Assembly: GCA_037954665.1 (NCBI GenBank)
Contig: JBBMOL010000444.1
Span: 1 to 64,000 of the forward strand
Length of the DNA: 64,000 nt
Source of the DNA: Laguncularia racemosa
Lineage: Eukaryota; Streptophyta; Magnoliopsida; Myrtales; Combretaceae
Direction: 5' to 3'
Both the position numbers and the translations under genes were made by a program. A model generated the notes under the pieces. The model did no database searches, was not told the origin of the DNA, and saw nothing but the letters and a program-made list of their open reading frames with translations. The first letter of the stretch is position 1, and each line of letters opens with the position of its first letter. Below are positions 34,006-44,917 of the stretch, in pieces.

Positions 34006-35397
34006 ATCCCTCTTTCCTCGAAAAGATTCATCTTCGAATCACCTGCATCATAAGGAGTAAGATAAAAAACATTAAATGTAGCACTTACATTACCATAGTG
34101 ACTTGGCAAATCTATCTTGTAGGCATTGTCGTTTATGTGCTCCACCACTTGGAAAGGTCCATCGCCCCTTGGATACAATTTGGATTTTGGTTGTTTAGCA
34201 AATCGTTCCTTCCTCAAGTGTACCCAAACCCAATCACCTGGATGGAATACGATTTTGATGCATCCTTTGTTGGCCTAGCGAGCATAGTGTTCGTTCTTCT
34301 TCTCGATATTAGCCCAGACCTGAGTATGTAAATCCCTAACAAATTCTGCCTTTTTCGTGCCATCAAGATCAATAAACTCATTGTAGGTAATGGCAATATA
34401 TCCAAGGGGGTTAAGGGATTGAAACCATACACAAACTTAAATGGAGAGTAAGATGTAGTAAAATGTATTGTCCTATTATATGCAAACTCCACATGAGGCA
34501 AACAGGTTACCCATTGCTTCAAATTTTTATCAAGCATAGCACGCAATAATGTGGAAAGTGTCCTGTTAACCACCTTTGTTTGTCCATCCGTTTGAGGATG
34601 TGCCATAGTGGAAAACAGTAATTTTGTGCCTAACTTATTCCATAAAGTACACTAAAAGTGACTTAGAAATTTCACATCTCTATCACTCACGATAGAGTTA
34701 GGTAAACCATGTAATTGCACAATCTCTCTAAAGAATAGATTAGCTATGTGTCGTGCATCATTAGTTTTAGAACAGGCAATAAAATGAGCCATTTTACTAA
34801 ACCTATCAACGACAACAAATATGTTATCTTTGCCATTTTGAGACATAGGTAAACCTAATATGAAACCTATGGAAATGTCAGTCCAAGGCTAACTAGGCAC
34901 AAGCAATGGGAGATACTCTCCATGGGGCATGACTTTGGATTTAGCCTTTCTAAATGCAATGCATTTGTCACACACAGTTTGCACATCATGTCTCATCTTA
35001 GGCTAATAAAAATGTTCATGCAAAATATATAAAGTTTTCTTCACACCAAAATGTCCCATGAGATCGCCCCCATGCATCTCCCTCACCAACAACTCTCATA
35101 TGGAACTCTTAAGCACACACAATCTATCCTTCTTAAATAAATATCCCTCATGCTTATAGAAGTCTGCATACCCACTTTCAGAACAAGCAGCCTAAATCTA
35201 ACTAAAGTCAGCATCATATTCATATAAATCTTTCATGCATTCAAACCCAAGCAACTTCGTTGTAAAGAGGTTAACAGAGAATACCTCCTAGATAGTGCAT
35301 CAGCTACTACATTCTCCTTACCCTGCTTATATTTAATGACGTATGGAAAGGTTTCAATGAACTCTAACCATTTGGCATGCCTCTTGTTCAACTTTCC
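33924..35397 (-). pseudogene. Crm-4 integrase and pol tail
   Basis: The core reads FVVVDRFSKMAHFIACSKTN and SIVSDRDVKFLSHF, then AHPQTDGQTKVVNRTLSTLL. Lys replaces the catalytic Glu in the last motif. The C-terminal part has MRKERFAKQPKSKLYPRGDG and VSATFNVFYLTPYDAGDSKM, passes through the polypurine tract and ends in the LTR with QGVGGPMI. Breaks lie near 34650 and 34250. The zinc-finger half is read with stops between 34850 and 35250. Confidence 0.87.
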
Positions 35398-35787
35398 CTA
35401 TGTCTTTAGGTACTTTAAGATTTCATGATTGGAATGGATTATGAACTCCTTGGGCCATAGATAATGTTGCCACATTTGCAACATTTTCACCAAGGCATAT
35501 AATTCTTTGTCATACACAGGATAATTCAGAGCAGCACCGTGAAGTTTCTCACTGAAGTAAGCTATCGGTTTGGAATCCTTCATTAAGACACCACCAATAC
35601 CCTTCTCGGAAGCATCACATTTGATCTCAAAAACTTTATCAAAGTTAGGTAATACTAATAAAAGAGCATTAGTTAACTTACCTTTCAAGGTCTGGAATGC
35701 TTGCTCATGTATTTCTGTCCATCTAAATTTGGCATTCTTTTTCACAAGGTCATTCAGTGGAGCAATAATAGAGCTAAAATCTCTCAT
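35398..35787 (-). pseudogene. Crm-4 RNase H
   Basis: This open block of 129 codons reads FEIKCDASEKGIGGVLMKDS, LNYPVYDKELYALVKMLQMW and EFIIHSNHEILKYL. The third acidic position usually found in SDHxxL is Asn here (HSNHE), so activity is doubtful. A stop at 35398 follows. Confidence 0.88.
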
Positions 35788-36122
35788 AAATTAGCTGTAG
35801 AAGCTAGTTAGTCCATGGAAGCTCCCGACATCATTAGCGTTCTTTAGTGTTAGCCACTCTCGAATTGCCTTCACCTTCTCTTCATCTATAGCGATTCCAT
35901 TTGTACCTACAATAAAACCAAGAAAAACCACAGACTCCATATAAAACATGCACTTCTTTAAGTTGGAATACAATTGGTTTTCCCTTAGAACAGTAAACAC
36001 ACTCTGTAGATGTTGTACATGATCATCCAATGTTCTACTGTAAATCAAGATATCATCAAAATAAACAACAACAAATTTTCCTAAAAAATGATGCAAAACA
36101 TGATTCATCAATATCATGAAAG
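35788..36122 (-). pseudogene. Crm-4 reverse transcriptase, C-terminal half
   Basis: It begins at the Crm-5 insertion and reads MILMNHVLHHFLGKFVVVYF, with the catalytic YFDD intact in VVVYFDDILIYS. It continues to CMFYMESVVFLGFIVGTNGI and ends with a stop at 35791. The N-terminal half is at 39976-40290. Confidence 0.92.
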
Positions 36123-36127
36123 TGCTA

Positions 36128-37034
36128 TGATGTGCTCAAAAGGGGGTTTCAAGCACATACAAAAGAAGGGATGAAATCCCTATGAAGATCCACGCCACAA
36201 TAAGGGAAATGACTCAAAATTCCTCAAGAAACCGAAATATTGATGAACAACAATATATGATATAACGTTGATTGCAAGAATGAAAATGAAATGGGATTCA
36301 AATTCAAATTCAATTCAAAGGTGCTTTCAAATTTCGAAATTAGAACCCTAATTTCATAAGAACAAAAGTACATAAAATAACTAAATCCTCACCAGATATG
36401 ACTCACTAGTTTGGAATTAGGATCAACTTGTAATTTGTTGATATAACACACAACAAATCCAAGCCTACTCGCCACAATTTCACTAAGGAAATTGATAAGA
36501 GCAATTGCTTGAAAGAGGCACTCTCTCTCACGGCAAAAGGGGTGTTTTTTTTCCAATGTTCAAAAGCTCCTCAAAAACCCTAATTTGCAAGTATTTATAC
36601 TTGCACCCTTTAGGGTTAGAATGACTAAAAAATCACAACTATGCCACTATAAGGTGGCCAGTCCTAAAGGTAAAATACAACCAAATAAAATGTCCCATAA
36701 AGCTTACAAAATAAATGGTTCAAACATAAATTACAAGTAAAGAAAATAATCTTCGGCAGGCTAGCTTCATGATGGAATCCGTCGGTTCAACTCATCGCCG
36801 GTTCAGGTCGGTCCATAGATAACCCACAAGCTGAGTCTTAGTGAGTTTATCCATCGCCTTGTGAAACCAAATAAGCATACCTGTTGGAATATACAATTCA
36901 TGAATAAGATAAAAGAGGTTAGATAATAATTTATTCCGAGGTTGATCTGCTTGAAATGGGCCCTCATTGCCAAGATTTGAAATCCTTCAATTTTTGTCCT
37001 AATGATAGGTCTTGTCGGATTTTGATTCCCATCA
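36128..37034 (-). repeat. Crm-5 3' LTR
   Basis: 907 bp, TGATGTGCTC to GATTCCCATCA. In minus direction its first 232 bp encode the end of the Crm-5 ORF. A purine-rich tract AGGTCCAAGGAGA precedes it on the minus strand (37035-37047). Confidence 0.95.
36587..36604 (-). promoter_or_regulatory. Palindromic TATA box, Crm-5 3' LTR
   Basis: GCAAGTATTTATACTTGC on the plus strand, identical in both LTRs and in Crm-3. Confidence 0.6.
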
Positions 37035-37738
37035 TCTCCTTGGACCTCAAAAAGATTTGACCTCAAATCTTGCAGTTCAAATGCAGCAGAGACTCTGTTT
37101 CCCAAAAGTAATCCATCTGAAGGAGTATCTCTACAGAATCCCAATATCTGAAATACTATAGTAGATGATTGTTTTCTTTCCTCCATCTCTAGGATGTATC
37201 TCTCCTGTAACAAAAACAAGGACTCATTATCGACTGATGTTTCCTCTATCTCAACACTTTCCAACGAGTTTGTTTCCTCTGACTCATCCCTGTTATGCTG
37301 ATCCCTAGAGTCTTCTAACAATTGGTCCAACTGATCATTACCTTCAGAAACCTCTGAAGGTTGGCACAGTGGTGTTTGACATCTTTCAACTGTGGAACCC
37401 TTATCTTCAAGTGAAGGCATTTGTAGCTCTGCACACTCTGAGCCTCTAGGTGGTCTAAATTCCATTTCTGGGAATGGTTTAAGTCCAAAATTACCAACTC
37501 TATCTTCTCTAAGAGCATGATAATCTCCCTTTGCTCTAGGTGGCTCCTGAAGGTGTATCACTGGTGGTGGTGGCAATGTCATCCTATCAATCCTTGTTGC
37601 TAATGTAGTAACAAGTTTTCTAAGGTCCCGAAGTTGTTCATCTAAGGTCCTCCCACCTGCAACATTAGAACCCTGACCTCCACCAATTCGACTATATGCT
37701 ACATCACTCATTCCTCCATTCACACTATTAATAGACAT
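36803..37738 (-). CDS. Crm-5 gag N-terminus / pol-tail fusion protein
   Basis: An unbroken ORF of 311 codons from ATG at 37738. Residues 1-110 match the N-terminal gag of Crm-3 and Crm-8 (RTLDEQLRDLRKLVTTLATR, DRMTLPPPPVIHLQEPPRAK, FRPPRGSECAELQMPSLEDK). Residues about 111-190 are an acidic middle part with CQTPLCQPSEVSEGNDQL and ERYILEMEERKQSSTIVFQI, of unknown origin. From about 220 on (RVSAAFELQDLRSNLFEVQG) it resembles the end of the integrase of related elements. The last 77 residues are encoded by the LTR and include a hydrophobic stretch (YYLTSFILFMNCIFQQVCLF). The capsid core, zinc knuckle and all enzymes are missing. Whether the protein is made is unknown; it could bind or enter particles of a helper. 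Confidence 0.72.
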   Translation of the reverse strand: MSINSVNGGMSDVAYSRIGGGQGSNVAGGRTLDEQLRDLRKLVTTLATRIDRMTLPPPPVIHLQEPPRAKGDYHALREDRVGNFGLKPFPEMEFRPPRGSECAELQMPSLEDKGSTVERCQTPLCQPSEVSEGNDQLDQLLEDSRDQHNRDESEETNSLESVEIEETSVDNESLFLLQERYILEMEERKQSSTIVFQILGFCRDTPSDGLLLGNRVSAAFELQDLRSNLFEVQGDDGNQNPTRPIIRTKIEGFQILAMRAHFKQINLGINYYLTSFILFMNCIFQQVCLFGFTRRWINSLRLSLWVIYGPT

Positions 37739-39046
37739 TTTTGTGGATGCAATCTATTTGATGTACCAATGTAATGTCTAGTAATTGTAGCACACTTGCT
37801 TCACAAAAACAATTCACGCCAAAAACCAACTCACTCCGCCACTTATACACTTTACATACAACACAATAAATTCACGCAACAATAATATGTTGCAACTCTT
37901 CACTTCCACGGTAGCAACAAACAAAACTAACTAAAATGCTCCTTTAAATGGCAACAACAACAAGAAACGGCAACAACAACTATACACTCCACTTCCACCG
38001 CAACTTACATACATACACGACAACAAATTCACAAGTGACAACCTTAATGCAACTTTGCCACAAATGGTAAGAATCAATTTCAAATTCAAATGAAATATAA
38101 TCAATACCACTCTTAACTACTTGAAGTAAATGGATGTGTTTCAATTCAAATTGTTTCCTCTTCTTCCACGCAAATTCAAATCTGGAAATTATACACTTCC
38201 ACTTCCAATTTGCACACACAACACCATATATACTCCTACACACTCACGGTGCACTATATCCACTTCAACACAATTTTCCAACCGAAATTAACACAACAAA
38301 GGCAGCAAATTAAATTTGAAATCAAACCACTTCACTAATTGCAATTCCTCCACATTTGGTAAGATGCAAATTTTCAAATTCAAACAAGCACAATTAACTC
38401 CTTCACTCTTAATGCTTGTTTTGAAATCAAATAACTTCCTTTCTTACACACTAATCAAATCTGGAAATTGCACATATCCTTCCACAATTCCGAATTCCCA
38501 ATGCAATACAAACACTCTTAACTTCCTACACAATTCCGAATTCAACAATGCAAAACAAATACAATTCCCTTCCTTCACAATTGCACTTCCGAAATTGCAC
38601 TAACTTTCCCTTCCTTCACGGTGAAGTCAAGACAAAAAATTACAACAAGATGTCCACTTCTACAACAACAAGTTTCAACTTCCCAAGTAAGATACTCACG
38701 CCAATTAGTACCAATACAAACAATTCAATTAATCCTCAATTTCAACAAGGATCAATCACGTAAACATCAAGGTAACAACAACAAAAAAATACATTCACTT
38801 GATTCGAATTTCCACTCCCTTACAATTCGGTTCACAAAGGTAATACCAAAAACTTTCAATTCCCAAAACTTCAATCAACAAAACCCTTCTCATATACCTT
38901 CAATTAACTTACGACAAGATGGAAACAAAGGACAATCCTAATTGCAACAATTCCTCCTCTTAACCATAAGCAACTCACGGCAATAGGAAGATAACAATAT
39001 AAGGATCAAAAATCTCAAATTCAACAATCCCTCCTCTTAACCTTAA
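37739..39046 (-). other. Crm-5 leader
   Basis: About 1.3 kb of non-coding leader with many CCACGG/CTTCCACG words in plus orientation spaced through 37900-38640, and CAACAA runs. Plus-strand ORFs here (38316-38941) are low-complexity shadows. Confidence 0.7.
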
Positions 39047-39058
39047 GCTCTGATACCA
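39047..39058 (-). other. Crm-5 primer-binding site (tRNA-Met)
   Basis: The minus strand reads TGGTATCAGAGC, a perfect tRNA-Met complement, five bases inside the LTR end. There is only one site. Confidence 0.9.
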
Positions 39059-39063
39059 AAATA

Positions 39064-39970
39064 TGATGTGCTCAAAAGGGGGTTTCAAGCACATACAAAA
39101 GAAGGGATGAAATCCCTATGAAGATCCACGCCACAATAAGGGAAATGACTCAAAATTCCTCAAGAAACCGAAATATTGATGAACAACAATATATGATATA
39201 ACGTTGATTGCAAGAATGAAAATGAAATGGGATTCAAATTCAAATTCAATTCAAAGGTGCTTTCAAATTTCGAAATTAGAACCCTAATTTCATAAGAACA
39301 AAAGTACATAAAATAACTAAATCCTCACCAGATATGACTCACTAGTTTGGAATTAGGATCAACTTGTAATTTGTTGATATAACACACAACAAATCCAAGC
39401 CTACTCGCCACAATTTCACTAAGGAAATTGATAAGAGCAATTGCTTGAAAGAGGCACTCTCTCTCACGGCAAAAGGGGTGTTTTTTTTCCATTGTTCAAA
39501 AGCTCCTCAAAAACCCTAATTTGCAAGTATTTATACTTGCACCCTTTAGGGTTAGAATGACTAAAAAATCACAACTATGCCACTATAAGGTGGCCGGTCC
39601 TAAAGGTAAAATACAACCAAATAAAATGTCCCATAAAGCTTACAAAATAAATGGTTCAAACATAAATTACAAGTAAAGAAAATAATCTTCGGCAGGCTAG
39701 CTTCATGATGGAATCCGTCGGTTCAACTCATCGCCGGTTCAGGTCGGTCCATAGATAACCCACAAGCTGAGTCTTAGTGAGTTTATCCATCGCCTTGTGA
39801 AACCAAATAAGCATACCTGTTGGAATATACAATTCATGAATAAGATAAAAGAGGTTAGATAATAATTTATTCCGAGGTTGATCTGCTTGAAATGGGCCCT
39901 CATTGCCAAGATTTGAAATCCTTCAATTTTTTTCCTAATGATAGGTTTTGTCGGATTTTGATTCCCATCA
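39064..39970 (-). repeat. Crm-5 5' LTR
   Basis: 907 bp, same length as the 3' LTR, with four substitutions by eye. The palindromic TATA box lies at 39523-39540. Confidence 0.95.
39523..39540 (-). promoter_or_regulatory. Palindromic TATA box, Crm-5 5' LTR
   Basis: The same 18-mer as at 36587. This copy would drive the genomic RNA of Crm-5. Confidence 0.6.
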
Positions 39971-39975
39971 TGCTA

Positions 39976-40463
39976 GGTGCATTTATCAACCCAAAAGGCA
40001 TTACCATCCATTCATATAATCTATGTTTTGTTTTCAAAGCAATTTTCCAGTCATCCCCCTCTTTCATACGAATTTGGTAATATCCATTTTTAAGGTCAAT
40101 TTTAGAAAGAAAAAAATATGCACCATGCAACTCAATAAGCATGTCATCTAATTAAGGAATAGGATGTTTGTACTTAACTGTGATTTTGTTGATCGCCCTG
40201 CAATCTATGCACATGCGCTATGTCCTATCCTTCTTGGGGATTAATATCACTAGAACCGAGTATGGGCTCAAACTTTCTTACACGAATCCTTTCTCCATCA
40301 ACCCATCAACTTGTCTTTGAATTTCCTTAGCCTCCTCAAGATTGGTTTTATATGCTGGCCGGTTAGGAATGGAAGTGCTCGGCATGAAGTCAATCTGGTG
40401 CTCTATCCCTCACAGAGGGGGTAGGCTTTGCGGCACTTCTTTAGGGAATAAGTCCTTGTATTC
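39976..40463 (-). pseudogene. Crm-4 reverse transcriptase, N-terminal half
   Basis: Reads LIELHGAYFFLSKIDLKNGY, YQIRMKEGDDWKIALKTKHR and YEWMVMPFGLINAPS up to the TGCTA duplication. Upstream, MEKGFV and RMCIDCRAINKITVKYKHPI are read with stops at several points. Together with 35788-36122 it forms a nearly complete RT with an intact YFDD. Confidence 0.88.
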
Positions 40464-41318
40464 CTACAATAAATACACAACAACACTAACTGAATTAAGG
40501 TCAGCATTAGAAAAATATAAATCCTTGTACATGAGTATAAGTAATTGTTGCTTGGCCAGCATTGCACTCTTAACCTCACTCTTTCTCACTAGACTCTTTG
40601 CTCTCTGTGTTTGAGTGTCTTTTCCCTCTGTACTCACTAGTGTTTGCTTTTCACTCTTTTTCTTTTTCTCATCACTCTTCTTTCGTGCACTCAAGTGTTT
40701 TTCTCTAAACTCTTTTACAATCCACATTTGATCCTCACAAGCTTCCCATGGTTTTTGTAGCGTGAAAACCACTTCCCTTTTGTTTAGTACAAAGGAATAT
40801 TGGTTCTTGTACTCGTCATATGTAAGCTTCTTGTCAAATTGCCAAGGTCACCTTAACAATATGTAGCTAGCTTGCATAGGTATCACATAACACATGACCT
40901 CATCTTTGTAGCTCCCTATGGAAAAGGTTATAAGAACCTGCTTGGTTACCTTTACCTCCCCGCATTCGTTCAACTACTGTAATCGATATGGTCTCGAATG
41001 TTTCATAGCTTTCAACTGCATCTTATCTACCAGCAAGGTGCTAGCAACATTAGTGCATCTGCCACTATCGATTATCAAGCTACACACTTTACTATGCACA
41101 TGATACCGTGTATGAAATATGTGCTCATGCTGGATCCCCTCACCATCCTCCTAAGGTTATACACTAAGTACTCTCCTCGTGACGTACAACTCACCACTCA
41201 TGGGTCCCTCCAAGTCAACGTCATCATACTCCTATGATGGTGACTCCTCCTCCTCTTCTGAACTCACTCTCTCTACATCCCCATTATCACATATGATCAT
41301 AGCTCTTTGATTTGGACA
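40464..41318 (-). pseudogene. Crm-4 protease and linker
   Basis: The protease is read as VCSLIIDSGRCTNVASTLLV near 41050 (DSG present) and ASYILLRPWQF-like sequence near 40850, with several stops. The open block 40464-40772 is a Lys/Glu-rich linker (EFREKHLSARKKSDEKKKKS) of the same type as in Crm-2. Confidence 0.78.
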
Positions 41319-42292
41319 TTAGGATGCAATGTGCCCAAATCTCTGACACCTAAAACACTTAATATCTCTAGTTCTTGAAGGAGGTTTAGTGTTAATTTTA
41401 CCCTTGGATGTAGCAATTGGATTCTTAGCCTTCATGACCTCCTTAGGCTTAGAATCCATAGAGTTCCTTTTCCAATTAGACTTCCATGGAGATTTGGAAG
41501 TCGACTTAGACCTCTGGTCACTCCTATATTTTAATTGCCACTCTACCTTTATTGTTCTATGTAACAGTTCTTCCATATCCAAATAGTGGTGTAAATCTAC
41601 TACATTAGCAATTTCCTGATTTAAACCATTAATAAACCTATCCATAGTAGCTTCATCATCCTCCTCCACTATAGCCCTAATCATGGCTATCTCCAACTCC
41701 TTATAGCAGTCCTCTACACTTTTTATTCCTTGTGTCAATCCCTAAACTTTCCTAAGTAAGTCCCTATGATAGTGACTAGGAATGAACCGTTTTTGCATTA
41801 TGGTCTTCATCTCCTCCCAATTACTAATAGGTCGCTCTCTATTCCTACGCTTATTATGCACTAGTTGATCCTACCATACACTGGCATAATTTATGAATTC
41901 TACTGCAACCAATTTTACCTTCTTATCCTCAGCATAGTTATGGCACCTCTCTCACTCTAAGTACAACTCTAGATCATTCTTTCCCTTAAATGTTAGGATT
42001 TTCATCTTAATGCTACCTAGGTTACTATCACACCTCTGGGTGTTCCCTCTTTCCCTTAAGTTGTGATATTCACCAGAGTAAGAATCCTCTCCTTCTTCTA
42101 TCCTAACTCCTACTCTAATCGGTCTACCTACTCCTCGCCTGACAGTGGTACTACTAGACGGTTCCCTACTCCTCTCCATCTTATCCATTCTTTCATGGAT
42201 TTGTTCAAGTTCACCCATCAAAATTCTTTTCATCCCATCAACTCCTTAAACATTACCCTATTCTCACCTCCATTCATTTTCTGTCCCGACAT
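41319..42292 (-). pseudogene. Crm-4 gag
   Basis: The start is ATG at 42292 (MSGQKMNGGENRV), followed by a frameshift. Blocks: LEQIHERMDKMERSREPSSS, MKILTFKGKNDLELYLE, then VEDCYKELEIAMIRAIVEED, ATMDRFINGLNQEIANVVDL and a zinc knuckle CFRCQRFGHIAS. Several stops lie between 41740 and 41950. It has the same gag type as Crm-2. Confidence 0.85.
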
Positions 42293-43040
42293 ATTTTTAA
42301 AGATTTTCAATAAGGTAAGATCACAAGTAAAATACGTTCCTCACACTCACCCGTGTATTGCTCTCAATTAATGATATGCTCACAATTTCACTCGTGTATA
42401 TCCCTCAAAATTATGTCCTCACAACTCGCTTTTACAATCCTTTGTTAGGAACTCGGATTGGAAATTTCTCAACACAATTTACTAAGTCCCACCTAACTGA
42501 TTCCCTCGTTTTTCTAATCACGGTGACACTTGGAAATTAGAAGCAATCTTCAATAGCTACGACATACAATATGAACTTCAAAACAAGACAATTAATTCCT
42601 TTGCATGCAATCTCAAGAGGATACAATTTGCACCGAAATACAATTAATGATTATGGAATGCAAGTTTTGGATGCACAATTAGAAAGCACAAAGTATCTAT
42701 TGCGATTGGAATTGGAAGTGTATTTGGGAATTGAATTGTAACTTGCCAAAACTAGATTTTTCTTTTTGGGAGATTTTGGTTCTTGATTTTTCTTTTGCAA
42801 CCGAATTGATTTTTTATTTTTTTTTTTGTACGTATGCTTTTAAGATGAACTAGGAATTGAAACAACAATTGAATTTCAATGGCTAACTAAACTTATATGT
42901 TGTCGGTCTCCATAGGATTTTGTGACCGAAACAAGATTTTTTTTTTTATATATACGAATTTTCTGATATTAATAAAAGTATGGAAATTGAGCAATAGACA
43001 AATAACAAAAGGATAAAACTTACTTGATTAAGAAGCTAAA
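42293..43040 (-). other. Crm-4 leader
   Basis: Non-coding, with T runs near 42812-42826 and 42941-42950. No gene is seen. Confidence 0.65.
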
Positions 43041-43052
43041 GCTCTGATAAAA
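43041..43052 (-). other. Crm-4 primer-binding site, decayed
   Basis: The minus strand reads TTTTATCAGAGC, which keeps the last eight bases of TGGTATCAGAGC. It lies two bases from the LTR end. Confidence 0.65.
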
Positions 43053-43054
43053 AA

Positions 43055-43741
43055 TGATGTATGAACCCTAGGCATGTTAAACCTAGAACCCGACGTATGC
43101 TATTTAAATCAATACCTCGAGGATCGTCTCGAACAAGTAGCACATAACTAGACCTCAATCACACTTGTTGACTAAAACCTAAGTTATCAAATTAAGGGTT
43201 TCCTATATCAATTCAGTTAAAGAATTCCTAAAGGAGAGTTCTTTTGCAAAGAACAATAGAGGGTTTTTCGTGTTTCGTGAAAATGTGTTGTAAATTCTAT
43301 TCAATGATAAGATGATGTTATGCCAGCCCCTTAAACATTTATATAGTGTATACATGTATCAATATGAAAAACCTAACTTTCCTATTCTAATTTACTTCCT
43401 TATCCTCATGTGGATTGAGTAAGTAACTAAATATTCCAAATTACAAACAAAAAACAAATAAGAACAAAACCTACAAGTCTCTTTCCTTGTTTTGGTTCAA
43501 CATTCAACATTTGTGCCAAGACTTCAATTCCTTGTATTCTTCCATGGAAACGTGAATTACATTAATAGGTGTTGGTTCTCCTTTCATGTAATTTGATTCC
43601 TTGGTTTGTAGGTCCATGACCAGTCCTTATAAGGCATCATTCATCCTCTTTCCTCTAGCTTAGGTCATTGGTCCTCTAATTCCTTGCAATGGATCTTGAG
43701 TCCTTGGTTTAGTCTTCTTAAGTGCTAGATGATCCTCGTCA
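43055..43741 (-). repeat. Crm-4 5' LTR
   Basis: 687 bp, TGATGTATGAACCC to GATCCTCGTCA, matched by 33482-34005. Confidence 0.88.
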
Positions 43742-43817
43742 GACCCTCATTGCCAAATTCTATAATCTTTTGGCTCTCGCTTTGGTTATAGGTCCTGTAG
43801 ATATATGATTCCTATCA
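43742..43817 (-). repeat. Crm-6 3' LTR remnant
   Basis: GACCCTCATTGCCAAATTCT to GATTCCTATCA matches 48786-48861 with few differences. Confidence 0.85.
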
Positions 43818-44641
43818 TCTCTTCGGGCCTGTAGAAGATTTGCCTTTAAATCTAATAGGTTCTCATGAATATTGTCTGGTAAATAGGGCAATAGGTCTGC
43901 AACATTAAATGTAGTAGAGACACCATATCCTCCTGGCTATTCTATCTTATATGCATTGTTGTTGATGTGTTTGATAACTTTGAGAGGTCCATCTACTTTA
44001 GGTGAAAGCTTTTGTGACTTTTTGTAAGGAAACCTATCTTAGCTGAGATTAATCCAGACTAGATCACCTGGATTATAAATTTTGGTTTTCCTGTTTTTGT
44101 TACCTTAAAGCTTCTGTTGTTCCTGTGTTTTCTAAAGATGTCCAATCGTCCTTTAGTAAAGTTTCTGAATCTCCTTGGCCCATTCTACTCTACTCAAGCT
44201 TTCTTCCTTTATTGTTAGACTAACTATGAAATCTAATGGAAGAGTAGGATTATAGCCATACACAACTTCAAAGGGAGACTTACTGGTTGAACTATGAGTA
44301 GACTTATTGTAAGTGAACTCAACAATAGGGAGACACAAGTTCCAATTAGTAAGATTCTTGCCAACCGTTGCTCTTAGTAAGGTACCAAGAGTACGATTAA
44401 CATTCTCTATTTAGCTATCTATTTAGGGATGGCACGAGGTACCATACATGAGTTTAGTACCAAGTCTTCTCCATAGTATCTTCTAGAAAAAAGCTAAGAA
44501 ACTTAGTGTCTCTGTCAGGAACTACGCTGTATGGAACACCATGTAGTTTTATAATTTCCTATGTGACAAGGTGTTAGCTACAACATTCGTTTTTCCCTTC
44601 TTGTACTTAATCACATATGAAAAACTCTCTAGAAACTCTAC
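43818..44641 (-). pseudogene. Crm-6 integrase and pol tail
   Basis: Reads MCLPIVEFTYNKSTHSSTSK, SPFEVVYGYNPTLPLDFIVS, and near the LTR a tail with STTFNVADLLPYLPDNIHEN and LDLKANLLQARR. The upstream core is broken by many stops; only a few residues around 44500-44580 (LHGVPY, DRDTKFLS) can be read. The tail shows which part of pol survived in Crm-5 and Crm-8. Confidence 0.8.
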
Positions 44642-44917
44642 CTATTTGGCTTGGCATTTTGATAGATTTTGCTGACCTCTGAAATGTTTTAAGGATTCAT
44701 GATCCATATAGATGATGAATTCCTTAGGAAGAAGATAATGTTGCCATGACATCAACGCCCTTACTAAGGAATAGAACTCCTTATCATATATTGAGTAGTT
44801 TAAAGGTGCACCACTCAATTTTTCACTGAAATAGGCAATGGGCTTCTTATCCTGCATTAACACAGCACCAATCCATACCCTTGAGGCATCACACGCTAAT
44901 TTAAATACTCTCAGCAA
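44642..44917 (-). pseudogene. Crm-6 RNase H
   Basis: Reads KLACDASRVWIGAVLMQDKK, LNYSIYDKEFYSLVRALMSW and EFIIYMDHESLKHFRGQQNL, with the Asp, Glu, Asp order kept. A deletion upstream removes the RT thumb. Confidence 0.86.

Larger units (their letters stand above)
36128..39970 (-). mobile_element. Crm-5: young non-autonomous CRM-like element
   Basis: Two 907-bp LTRs (36128-37034, 39064-39970) differ at only four positions by hand comparison. Flanks are the perfect duplication TGCTA (36123-36127, 39971-39975). A perfect tRNA-Met site, a long leader and one open ORF of 311 codons fill the 2029-bp interior. There is no protease, RT, RNase H or integrase. The element is 3843 bp long, and its structure is complete for passive retrotransposition. 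It is the most recent insertion in the window by LTR identity. Confidence 0.94.
33482..43741 (-). mobile_element. Crm-4: CRM-like Gypsy element with RT, split by Crm-5
   Basis: LTRs at 33482-34005 (truncated by Athila-B) and 43055-43741 share AAGTGCTAGATGATCCTC and end in TCATCA or TCGTCA. Gag, protease, RT, RNase H and integrase follow in minus order. Crm-5 lies inside RT with target duplication TGCTA, and the RT frame resumes across it. Several stops and frameshifts are present, and the integrase catalytic Glu is Lys. It inserted into an LTR of Crm-6; the other side of that LTR is lost. Confidence 0.9.

Noticed and set aside
38316..38941. Plus-strand ORFs of 71-106 codons
   Set aside because: Low-complexity Asn/Thr/Ser products from the CAACAA-rich leader of Crm-5.
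44418..44600. A separate gene in the gap between Crm-6 integrase blocks
   Set aside because: Residues readable in all three frames still match integrase; it is decayed pol.
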